Below are positions 21,631 through 38,400 of a stretch of 64,000 nt of DNA, piece after piece (within the stretch, counting starts at the first letter, position 1; every line of letters begins with the position of its first letter). Source of the stretch: Anoplopoma fimbria (Eukaryota; Chordata; Actinopteri; Perciformes; Anoplopomatidae); assembly GCF_027596085.1 (NCBI RefSeq), contig NC_072465.1, forward strand, positions 14,312,857 to 14,376,856, read 5' to 3'. A program made the position numbers and the translations under genes. A model generated the notes under the pieces. The model was given only the letters and a program-made list of their open reading frames with translations. It had not been told where the DNA came from and searched no databases.

Positions 21631-24192
21631 ATGAGTTCTCAGGATGTTTTGAAGAGTGCGTCCACTCTAGCATCGTATAATGTGTTGCTACAGGTACACG
21701 GACACATCCATTTGAGATATAACACCATAGCAGCCAAGTATTTTAAATATCAGTAAACGATGAATATGATTTTCTGTTTTATTTATCTCAGGTGATGTTT
21801 CGTGTGCTCACCTTCTTGCTGAATGCATTCACACTGCGGTTTGTCTCCAAAGAGCTGATAGGTGTTGTCAATGTCAGGTAAGGATGATAGGGGCTGAGAC
21901 TGGAGAAACGTGGCACCAGCCAACAGGGGAGATGGGTCAATGCCAGCACGTTTCACTGAACCAGCTGATATAACACGTGTGTGTCTTTGTTTTGCAGGCT
22001 TACACTACTGTACTCCACATTAGTATTTTTATCCAGAGAAGCTTTCCGGAGAGCCTGTCTGAGTGGGGTATCTGGAACAAACCACAGCTGGAGACAAGTT
22101 ATCAACCTGCTCTGGCTGACGTGAGTTGAGTGATTTTACAAAACGGGTAAAGTGTGTTAAATCCTGTGTATTCAGCTTAGACTTTTACCTGTGTGTCTTG
22201 TCTTTGCCTTTCTTCCCTCTCAGATTGCCTCTGGGTGTGTTATGGGCAACCCTGCTGGTCTCTGTGTGGCTGTGGCTCCTGGAGGTCCCGGACCCCCAGA
22301 CTATCCCTTATTACGGCCCTGCTGTGGTGTTGTTTGCTCTGTCAGGAGTGCAGGAGCTCCTGGCTGAGCCCCTCTGGGTCCTGGCTCAAGCTCACATGTT
22401 TGTCCGACTCAAAGTGGTCGCTGAGAGCTTAGCAATGATCGCTAAGTGCAGTCTAACCGTGTTGTTGGTGGTGTTTGCCCGTGAATGGGGACTTTACATC
22501 TTCTCTGCTGCTCATGTAAGAAATCAGCTGATGTCCTCTTTGCGTTATTTCTGTGAGTACTCACTATATGTATTGTTTCTAAGCTATGGCCGTTTTTCTT
22601 AGTTGGTGTACACAGGATTCCTGGTGCTGTGCTATGCTGTTTACTTCATTCGTTTCTTGGGCTCTGAAGAGGCAGACAAGAAGGGGTTTCCTCTGCACCG
22701 CGTTGGAGACCTCTTGCCCTCTAGAGCTGTTGGAGAGGTAATAGGGCATGAAAATATATTACATTTTTTTATTCATGATCTATCTTCACAAAATCAAACT
22801 GCTAAGTTACATAATAAACAGTTACCATACAGCATATATGATCATTATCTATTGCTCTGTTTTGTAGCCTCTGGTTGATTGGACTCTGGCCCAGCTCACA
22901 TGGAGCTTCTTCAAGCAGTCCTTCCTGAAGCAGATCCTGACTGAGGGGGAGCGCTACGTCATGACCTTTTTGAACGTCCTCAGTTTTGGAGACCAGGGAG
23001 TTTATGATATTGTGAATAATCTGGGCTCCATGGTGGCTCGCTTCATCTTCCTGCCTATCGAGGAAAGCTTCTACATCTTCTTTGCCAAAGTGCTGGAGCG
23101 AGGACGTGATGTCAAAAGTCAGAAACAGGTGCGAGTCTTGGATATAAACTATTCTTCTTTTTTTTAATTAATTGAATTGTTGGGTTCACGTCATGTTGCG
23201 GGTTTTGTCTACAGGAGGACGTTTCCATTGCAGCGGAGGTCCTGGAGTGTCTGCTGAAACTGGTGCTGGTGGTTGGACTGATCATCTCTGTGTTTGGCTA
23301 CGCCTACTCTCACTTGGCTCTGGATATTTATGGCGGCTCTCTGCTTAGCAGTGGTGCAGGTAACTGAGCCACTACACACTGGTTTTATTGGATATATGTG
23401 ACATATCTCACTGGGCTGGCTGTTCTAAGTCGTTGCTCTGTGTTTGTGTTTTTTGGTTAAAGGGCCCACTTTGCTGCGATGCTACAGCGGCTATGTTCTC
23501 CTGCTTGCTGTAAATGGTGTAACAGAGTGCTTTGTGTTTGCTGCCATGAGCCAAGAAGAGGTTGACAAGTAAGTAATGTAGAAATATACACACACAGCAA
23601 GTAACACATCGTGCAACCTGTCAGTCAACACTGTTTGTGCTTCGTCCTCAGGTATAACTTTGTGATGCTAGCTCTGTCTGTGTCTTTCCTGTTCCTGTCC
23701 TACATGCTGACGTGGTGGGCTGGCGGTGTGGGCTTCATATTGGCAAACTGCCTTAACATGGGCCTCCGCATCTTGCACAGCCTTCTTTACATAAACCGCT
23801 ACTTCCATTCCACTCAATGGAAACCTCTGCGAGGCCTGTTGCCCTCCCGTTCCTACTACTGGCACTTGCTGTCAGTGCCGTTGTCACAGCGCTGTCTGAG
23901 GTATAAGAGAATAATATATTTTCTCTAAATATCAAGCATTACATAGCAGTTTTATTCTTTATAATCTGTATTGAATCTTGTGCAAATCCCTGGCCCTAAC
24001 TTGAGCGTCATTATTCTCTGGTTGCAGGGTGTGTTCTGCTGTGACAGCGGCTGGTTACCACGGTTGGTCCATATCGGTGTGGGAGCATCGTGTCTGCTCG
24101 GTGTGTTAGTGGCTGTTCTTGTCACAGAGACTCGGCTAATTCAGTTCGTGAGGACTCAGCTTTTGCCCCAATACAGAAAGAAACACACGTAA
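21631..24192 (+). CDS. rft1: RFT1, ER membrane protein of N-glycan precursor assembly; frameshift in exon 9 as written
   Basis: Exons: 21631-21693, 21792-21877, 21998-22120, 22224-22515, 22603-22737, 22868-23128, 23215-23359, 23463-23568, 23652-23900 and 24028-24192. The product is a multispanning protein of the MOP/MurJ-like exporter superfamily. It is required for Man5GlcNAc2-PP-dolichol to be used in the ER lumen; whether it is itself the flippase is disputed. Diagnostic stretches include [74 protein letters not shown] and [14 protein letters not shown]. Exon phases match up to exon 9, which is one base short. Homology moves from one frame (KPLRGLLPS) to another ([14 protein letters not shown]) at a CCC run, 23846-23848. 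With one extra base the product would be 541 aa, as I recall for human RFT1. As written, it shifts near residue 469 and stops early in exon 10. Sequencing error seems likelier than pseudogene. Confidence 0.93.
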
Positions 24193-25368
24193 ATTAAATT
24201 GGAAATTGGTGAACTGGCCTGGAAGAAAGATTATGTTTCACTACAAACAGTTCTGACAAGAGCTGCTAATGACTGTTACTGACAGCGTGAAAGCAACGAC
24301 GGAACAATTAAAAAAAATTGCCCTCACACGTGTGTGAATGTGTGGGTGCTGATATGTTTTCTCTGGATCATTCCTATGTTGGCTCATACAAGTATGAAAA
24401 GACATGTCCTGACTGTTTTGGAAACTGATTGTGTCTGATAAAGAATTGAATGTATTTTAAGAAAACAGTTGATTGTTTTACCGTTATATATAGAAATATA
24501 AATTTATAAACTTAAAGCAGCCCAAAGGATCCTTTGTGTTTGTCCAAAAATCACCAAAAAGGTTATTTTAACTAACAATTCAGCCATCTTTCAAAATGTG
24601 AAGTCCATTATTCTGTTCACATTAATGGTAGATCTCCACTTGAAGTTCATTAATTATATTTTTTATGTTTAAACATGTTTGGTTACAATTTCATTGCTAT
24701 TAATATATAATATAATGTGAGGGAGTACACACTTCCGACAGCATGGGTTTACGAACATGTTTTCACCAGCTTTCTACCATGTTTAACTTTATGGGAGCTG
24801 AGCAGGCTTGAGTTCAGAGACTATGTAACATGTTGCTTGGGAACTCTTCTTATTTGTTTGTCCTTCGTCTGTACTTACCGCCAGTGAATTACGGTCCCTG
24901 GGGCTGCATAATGATGTCATTATGGAAAATGAGCAGGAAGGGGTGGGAACAGCATTCCTTTATAGGATGGCAATGCTACCTTCTCCTCTCTGCTCCACTT
25001 TTTTTTTTAGATGTATTTGTACACAAGCCATGCATGGTATAAAGTTTGTTGATGTCTTAAGACAGCCACTTACTTATCTTTTGAGTAATAGCTTTTGAAC
25101 TTTGAGCCCAATTTGCTTTGCTTTCATATTACCCTAGATACACAGACATACATTTTTTACCATCTTGGATCTCTGGGATTTATTTATGAAAAGGAAATAC
25201 CACAAGTTGTATCAGTAAAAATCCTAATGAAGCAGCAGGGAAGACAGCAGACGATGAAATAAAACAGAGGCAGAGAAACAGAAAAGAGGAGGGGCGTATA
25301 CACTCATTGCATCATTTATTACTTTCAAGAACAGATTTATTATCCACTGGAGAGTCACTGCTAGGTTG
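24193..25368. other. Intergenic, rft1 3' UTR and spacer
   Basis: Holds the rft1 3' UTR; the only nearby poly(A)-like signal is an ATTAAA at about 24307. AT-rich unique spacer follows, including a short palindromic TA stretch near 24700. No gene is recognised. Confidence 0.5.
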
Positions 25369-25375
25369 TATATAT
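25369..25375 (+). promoter_or_regulatory. mustn1: TATA box of the mustn1-like gene
   Basis: TATATAT sits about 100 bp upstream of the mustn1 ATG. Near-miss AP-1 words flank it (GAGTCAC about 25353, GGACTCAC about 25396). A TATA promoter fits a tissue-specific muscle gene better than the CpG-type promoters of its neighbours. AP-1 control of mammalian Mustn1 has been reported; its use here is inference. Confidence 0.5.
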
Positions 25376-25472
25376 TGGCGAATGTGTGCTGGGCTGGACT
25401 CACAAAAGAAAAAGAGGGACATCTGACAGAGAAGAGATTTTCTCTTACGGCATCTTCAACTGCTCAAACAAC

Positions 25473-26186
25473 ATGTCTCAAGTAAGACCATTGTTTTAAA
25501 ATGAGATGACATGTTTTAACATTGTTAAAAAGACTTTCTGCAGACTTAGAGAGCCAGAAATCACATGTGTGCTGTCGTACTTGTTTCTTTTCACCATCCC
25601 TCAGCAAGGTCAGGAAGAAGATGAACAAATGCAGCGTCCTGAGGTGAGCGACGAGGACCTGACCGACGCAAAGACCAAACTGGGTACAAGTGGGCCAGCA
25701 AAGAGCAAGACATTTGAAGTGATGGAGGAGTGCGGTGAGGACACACACACATAAAAAAATACGTGGAAATAGAATTTTACATTGGCGTTAAAGATGAAAC
25801 TGAAAGGAAGCAGTTTTTAGTTTTCTGCATCTGGTTAAGATTAGATCATGTGGCAGTGAGTTTTTTTTTTACAAGGGACGTTCCCTCATGCTCAAGTTTC
25901 CACTCCATATACAGTGAGGAAAGGAGGGTTGTGCTGATGGGAGACTCCTGTCAACAGGCTTCCCTCTCACACAGTGGGATAAAGTGTGTGTAATTATTTA
26001 TACAGAGCAAATCCACAATTTCACGTAACCTTTCTTACAGCCTCATTAGCAGTGAAATATTCTGATTGTTGTTTCTCTTTCTTCACAGAGAAAATTGGTA
26101 AAGCTGCTCCCTCTGTGTTCAGTGGAGCGAGGTCAGGAGTGGAGACTGTTTTGAACGCACGCTCAGCTCGACCTATCAAGAAGTAG
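25473..26186 (+). CDS. mustn1: Musculoskeletal embryonic nuclear protein 1-like (MUSTN1), divergent, 78 aa
   Basis: Three exons, 25473-25481, 25605-25734 and 26089-26186 (TAG 26184-26186), join in phase. The tiny first exon encodes only MSQ, as in mammalian MUSTN1. The rest follows the family plan: an acidic segment (VSDEDLTDAKTKLG), KSKTFEVMEECE, and KAAPSVFSGARSGVETV, which matches the family signature APSVFS-R-G-ETV. Mammalian MUSTN1 is 82 aa, nuclear and expressed in muscle and cartilage. Where the mammalian protein has a basic KKKRPP nuclear-localisation segment, this one has EEDEQMQRP, so the motif appears lost. The tail is ARPIKK. Fish have more than one mustn1 paralog, and this may be the diverged copy. 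It is convergent with ruvbl1. Confidence 0.85.
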
Positions 26187-26532
26187 CAGTGGACTTCCTG
26201 ACCACGATTGGACAGCGCTTGTTTCACCTAATGGGTTTGGGATCAGTTTTTTCCATCTGTACTTAAGTCCATGAAAAAACTCTGCCAAGCCAGTTTTGAC
26301 TTTTTTTAAAAGAAAATGTAGAGAAATGTTCAACCCTTCTTGCTGCCTCTGTAACAGCAGCATTTATTCATAGTTCCAGGTTAAGAGTAATTATAAAGAA
26401 ACAAGCAATATTGAAAAATTAAGAAAAAGATTTGTCGTAACAAATTCTGTCTCATCCATCCTGTTTCATTGTGAGAAGTGCCAGTAAAAAAAGTAAATGT
26501 TAAAGAAAACTGAGTCAATTCTTTGTTCGCTT

Positions 26533-26538
26533 TTTATT
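26533..26538 (-). terminator. ruvbl1: ruvbl1 poly(A) signal (AATAAA on minus strand)
   Basis: TTTATT on the plus strand is about 217 bp beyond the ruvbl1 stop and is the best-placed AATAAA for that gene. It lies on the mustn1 side of the mustn1 signal, so the two 3' ends would overlap. Confidence 0.55.
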
Positions 26539-26564
26539 CAAAAAATGACTCAACAAAGGAAATT

Positions 26565-26570
26565 AATAAA
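26565..26570 (+). terminator. mustn1: mustn1 poly(A) signal (AATAAA)
   Basis: A canonical hexamer about 380 bp after the mustn1 stop. Cleavage would fall near 26585, past the ruvbl1 signal on the opposite strand. Confidence 0.6.
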
Positions 26571-26754
26571 AGTTTTTAGAACAAAAACTACTACAGTAGA
26601 TGAGGCCGGGACACTAGAATGAGCCGTGTTGTGGAGGGTAAAGACGGAAAAACAAAGAAAAAGAAGACATGAAAAAATATGGAGAATCAAGGTGAACTAT
26701 GTAACAGCTGGCTGAACACCAGCCCTGCCAGTTGTGAAAGCTGAGGCGTACATT

Positions 26755-32401
<5,647 letters not shown>

Positions 32402-35400
32402 ATGTCAGAGTCTGCTGATAGTCGCTCCAATACGTTAAATTTCAACATCGGGGTGCTCGGACATGTGGACAGCGGGAAGACATCGCTCGCCAGGGCGCTG
32501 AGCAGCACCGCCTCCACGGCTGCCTTTGACAAGAACCCGCAGTCCCGTGAGAGAGGCATCACGCTGGACCTCGGCTTCTCCTCCTTCACGGTGGACCTTC
32601 CTGATCACCTGCGGGACAGCGGAGGCCAGCAGCAGTACGACAGCCTGCAGTTCACCCTGGTGGATTGTCCGGGTCACGCCTCTCTTATTCGCACTATCAT
32701 TGGGGGTGAGTGTAGTGTGCTTTATGTCACTGACGACAGACAGTGAATGAAAGAGGGTGGTATATATATATAAAGGCTACATTCAGGACACAGAGGATGA
32801 TGATACAGCAATCATACCTAACCAACCACACTCAGTTGTCAGATCATACAGGCATGCAGTCCAACACAACAACCCTGAAATATATTCTACCTTTTATGAA
32901 CCTCCATGAAGCTAGGATTTATTGTAGGGCTGTTACATTTGGGTGCATTAGTTTAATAAACTGCCAATTAAATGTACTGTATATACAACTGAAGATAAAA
33001 AAAAAACATGCCTCCTAAATTTGCCTTTTTCACAGCAGACATTCTGACTTGTCATAGTAGGAGAAAACACAGGTGTTACTCATAACATTAACAATATATT
33101 TTTTCAAGTCAAGTGTCTCAGTAAGCCAAGACTGCTTGACAGTGAGCCAGCATGCACAATACCAGTACACTGAATCCAAAGTGCGTGTCATTTTTTTAAC
33201 CTTATTTACAGACACACACTTCATCTAAATTTAAAACACCTACAAACTGGAGAGTGGCTTAACTGCTTAAGGAGCAAAAAATTAAATTTAGCATCTGACT
33301 TGGGATAAAGTCCCTCCTGTCACGCTGTTATATTTAAGAAAAATGACCCTCATATAGCTTGAATGTTTTCATTCTACGCAAACTAAGTTAACAGTTTACT
33401 TAGAAAACCCAGAAAAGGAAATCACCATAAAACAGTAATTTGAAAGTGCTAGGCTCAATTAACACAAACACATTGGTGCCAGTGAATGTATCATTAACAA
33501 TATCAAGAGAGATTGTACTGTTGTATTGGTAACAGTGTGTCAATAACACGTCACAATAGAACATAAGATAGTACATTAGGACATGTCACACCTTGTGTTC
33601 AAAGATCTGACTGTATAAATGATGCAATCACAGAAGGATTCTGCTCTCACCACATCTTCAATGTTATCGCACAAAAATGTGGCCCATCCAGCAGAGGGCG
33701 ACTTTTCTCTGCATTTAGAAAGGTTGATCATGTCATATTGACTAAAAGCTGCAAAGATGAATCTATTAGTTGTCCACTATTAAATTAATAGCCAACTATT
33801 TGATAATCTATTAATTGTTTTAATTCAATATTTAAGAAAAATATAATAAGTTAGTTTCTGTGCTTCCAGGTTCTCAAATGTGAATATTTTCTTGTTTCTT
33901 TACTCCTCTATGACAGACCATATATAGAGCAAACAATTACTAAAATAATTGAGAAAATAATCAACAGATTAATGGAAGATAAATATAATCATTGGTTGCA
34001 GCCCTAATTGACTCGATTGATCAGACTGTTTTAGACCTAAAGAAAATACACAGACTTTGGTAGAATTATTCGACATGGTATGATAGCAGACTAGAGGCTC
34101 TCAAACACTGAATGCTGGTGTGTCGTGTAACCCACGTACTAAATGAAACCAATGAGCCAGTGGGGTGTCACATGCTGTAGATTAGGGAGGAAGGAAAGTC
34201 TTGGGTTTGGGGTATGTATTGAACCTCCCCTCCTGTCCCAAGTGGGGAAAGCACAGGAAAGAGAAGGAGCCAAATAGAAGGAGAGAAAATAAGGGAACAC
34301 AGGAAAGAGAGACTGCCAAACTTGGGAAAAGAAAAGAGGGAAAGAAAAGACAACCAAGTGAGCTGCAGCTCTGGTTTCAACCCTCTAGCCTTTTACTCTC
34401 TCTTTTCCTTTATGCACCCCTCCCCTAATTTCTCCTCTAGTTTTACTGTTATTTTTGCGTATCTGTGTCCATTCCTGATTGTGTGCTGTTGTCGGCTTTG
34501 TAGTAGTCTCTACTCACAGTTGTTCTATAGGTGCACAACAGGGAAGCTGGAATGTCTTTAACAGCGGACTATTGGGTTGTCTTTGTTCAGCCTTCTTTTC
34601 TTCCATGTCAATAATATCTGACATCCTCTTAATTATTTCCTTGTTTTGCTCTTTCTAGGTGCCCAAATTATAGACCTGATGATGCTGGTGGTGGATGTGG
34701 TGAAAGGGGTGCAGACTCAGACTGCAGAGTGTCTGCTGATAGGAGAGCTGACCTGCCCTCGCATGGTGGTCATCCTGAACAAAATTGACCTACTGCCACC
34801 CAACAAAAGACAGAGTGCCATTGAGAAAATGACCAAGAGACTGCACAAAACTCTGGAGAGCACCAGGTCTGAATTCATTACAAGTATAAGAATAAATTGG
34901 GATATTGTGGATGAGGGCATCTCATGTACTCCCAGTGGCTCAGGATTGAATCTCTTGTCAAACTTCCTCATTGATTACACATTCTCTCTCCCTCTCTGCA
35001 TTCCAGTGGTCTGTCTGTCCGACCCACTTATTTTTTATTCAAAGAAACTTTAATCATTACTTGAACATCAAAGGATGAAGTCATTTCAATATAATTTTTT
35101 TTTTCTGTTGGCCAGATTTAAGGAATGTCCAGTGATTGCTGTGGCAGCGAAGCCCGGGGGCCCGGAGGCTCCTGAAAAAGAGGAGCCACATGGAGTGCCA
35201 GAGTTAATAGAGGTAAAGTCCGGAAACCCTCTAGTTCCCCTCCATTGTTGCTAATTTAGCTCAAAAGAGCACATAAGTTCTCACTTATGAACAAGTGCTG
35301 TTAGTCAGCTGTCATCTTCAAGTGGTTGTAAATTAGTAAAGTGAGTCCTCAGCTGTGTTTATTTACCACACAACTAAAACTAACAACAGCATACCTTCTT

Positions 35401-38400
35401 TGTCCAGTCAACAGAGTATATAGTTAGTACAGTATGTACTGTGTGAAAAATTACGGTGTTTACTGGCAAACTGTTAAATGCTTTATTATTACTTATATTA
35501 CTTTTGCCTCACTAATACCAGATTTTTTAAGGCATTGCTGCTATATTTTATAGTGAGAGAGACAGGAAATACAGGGCAGAGAGGGGATGACATGCAGCAA
35601 TCATGCCAGACTTGAACGCCAGGCTGCTTTTGAAAGTAGTAAGCCAAGTGGTATATGCTCTACCCAGTGAGCTACTGGGGCATACACAAAACTATATTTA
35701 TAATAAGTATATCTTTAATTTGTTAAAAAATATATATTTTGATAAAGATATGTACTGTACTGAGCTGAAAATGTTTCATTGAGAGATAAACTTGTCAGTA
35801 CTTTCTGATGGAAAAACTATGTAGTAGATAAACTGTGTCTTAAATTACTGTAAACACATATTTACATTCTCTTTGCTGCATTTGAAAAGGTTTTATTCTT
35901 ATTTTGAAAAACAGCAGTATGACTCACACATCAGGACCAGAGCAGCACTTTTACCACCAGAGACGATGTGTGTTATGCAGTTTTTGTGAAGCGACCACAC
36001 AGTTAGACTTATCACTAGCTAGATATCGATCTAATTAGTCTCTCTTGTTTTATCTGGTTAAATTGTTGTGTACGTGTGACTTTGCAGTTATCTCTTTTGT
36101 GTTTATAAATATATTTGTTTTTCTTCTTGACATTTTGTTGTCTGTGTCAGCTTCTGAAGAAACAGACATACCTCCCTCAGAGAGACCCTGGAGGTGACCT
36201 CCTGATGGCTGTGGACCATTGCTTCTCCATCCGTGGTCAGGGAACAGTCATGACTGGAACCGTCCTGCAGGGGTCGCTGGCCATCAATGACACCGTGGAA
36301 ATCCCAGCACTTAAGGTATGCTCCAAAAATGCATGAATTCAGAATCTCCCATATTTACAGGCAGGTAACATACCAGAGTGCTGGAAATTCTTTCGTAGAA
36401 ACAACAGGGATTCGGAAGTTCAGAAGTTGACTGGAAGTGGGCAAAGAGAGGGAGGGAAGTCCGTGTGGGTGCAGAGGATGTGTCAGTTTAATGTGAGGGC
36501 AGGATGAGGGGACTCTGGGTGGACTGGCAGTCTAGCGGTGGGTAATTTAGACCAGATGCACACTTTCAACCAGGCTCAGCAGTTTTCTCTGCAGTTTTAA
36601 TATCCACCTCTTGGTGGCAGCAAATGGCTAAATTAACAGTTACATGTCATGGAGCCCTGATCTGTGCCACCACTGTTGATTTAGTAATTGTATAATAGAC
36701 AACAAAAACAAGCACATAAACACTGTGGTATCCCAGATCCCACAATAAAAGATGCAAGATGGACAGGTAGTAAGACAGATATCTTTTAAATGTTCGTTTC
36801 TGTACTTTTGTACGTTTGGAGATGTATAGTTCAAACAAAACGAGGCATAATTATGTTTTTATCAAAGCCTGATGTTATTGAAATACAGTATGAAAATATA
36901 AATAAATATAAATATTTCTAATATGATTGCACAGCTTCAAGTTCTGAAACATCAGTGCATATTAAATGAACAACAACAGGAACAAGCACATTCATGGCTA
37001 TAGCATTGTGATCTATGAACTTTTAGCAGCAATAAAGTAACATACTGTGGATTTATGTACATTATGCTTTCTTTTGTGTTCCAAATATGTTCTATTGATG
37101 TTTTAATTAAATAAGTAGTAAATCGATGTTAGAAATGTAGTTTTTAATTGTATCTCTATGCTCTCCGACATCAGGTGACCAAGAAGATAAAGTCGGTGCA
37201 GATGTTTCGGAAGCCGGTGTCAGGGGCCATGCAGGGGGATCGTGTGGGTGTGTGTGTGACACAGTTTGACCCTAAACTGTTAGAACGGGGTGTGGTGTGC
37301 ACCCCAGGGTCCCTGCGCACCCTCTATGCAGCAGTCATCTCGGTGAGGAAGATAGGCTACTTCAAGGGCTCTCTTACCACTCGTGCCAAGTTCCACATCA
37401 CAGTGGGTCATGAGACCGTCATGGCGAGGGTTATGTTCTTTGGCCTCCCACCTGTTGGTGCCTCAGAGCCGCCCTCAGACACTAAACCAACTCCATCTCA
37501 GCCCTGCTCACTGGATTCACCCTTCACCTTCGAGAGAGAGTACATCTACCAGGATGAATATGTCACTGGTCAGGGAGAGGCGAGTCTAGGACCTGAACCA
37601 GAACAATGGGCCTTGTTGGAGTTTGAGCGGCCAGTCACTTGCCCCTCACTCTGCCTGGTGATTGGTTCCAAGCTGGACACAGATATCCACGCCAATACAT
37701 GCCGGTTGGCCTTCCAGGGCCATCTGCTTCAGGGGTTTGAAGATAAAGGCTATGCTGAGACTGCCCTGCCTCGTCTGCGCATCTACAAGACGAAACACAA
37801 GGAGGGACAGGTGGAAAGGGTGAGTGGGACACTCGGCTGATCATTTTAAATTGTCTTTTTCTGACTGTCATCTTCTCTGCTAACCCTTGAGTGTTACCCT
37901 TGCTCCTCTGCCCTCTCCATCACCTTTCACTCCTGGCTGTGGTTCGTCTTTGGATGTTTCTCATTGCTGGTGGCAGTGGACCGTGCCTCTCAGACAGAGC
38001 CCCTATTGTACAGTCATAAACATGCGCAAGCAAACAAGCATGCACATTCAGCCCTGGTGATCAGTGTTTGAGGCATTGATGGGTTTGCATGCCTTAGCAT
38101 GTGCTGTGACACAGAGGTGTGCGTGGGTGGCCTACTGACGCCACTAGCTCTGTCTAGCTGTCAGAGGCTGGCACTGTTTGGACACACCTGAGTAGCACAG
38201 GAATACCCACATGACTGTGTGAGTTCACCTACACTTGTCCCTGGCTCAGCTCCTTACTCTCTCTCACACACTGGCTGATGTTACGTTCTGTCCTAAATCC
38301 TGAGCTCCAGTTCATACCGATCCATATCTCATCTTATCTGATGCTGTTTTTTTCTTATTGAACTTAACATATGATCTAGCACTTAAGATGTTGTGACTCT

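Noticed and set aside
35609..35690. Possible tRNA gene on the minus strand
   Set aside because: A and B boxes are present, but the acceptor and anticodon stems do not pair and a SINE tail follows.
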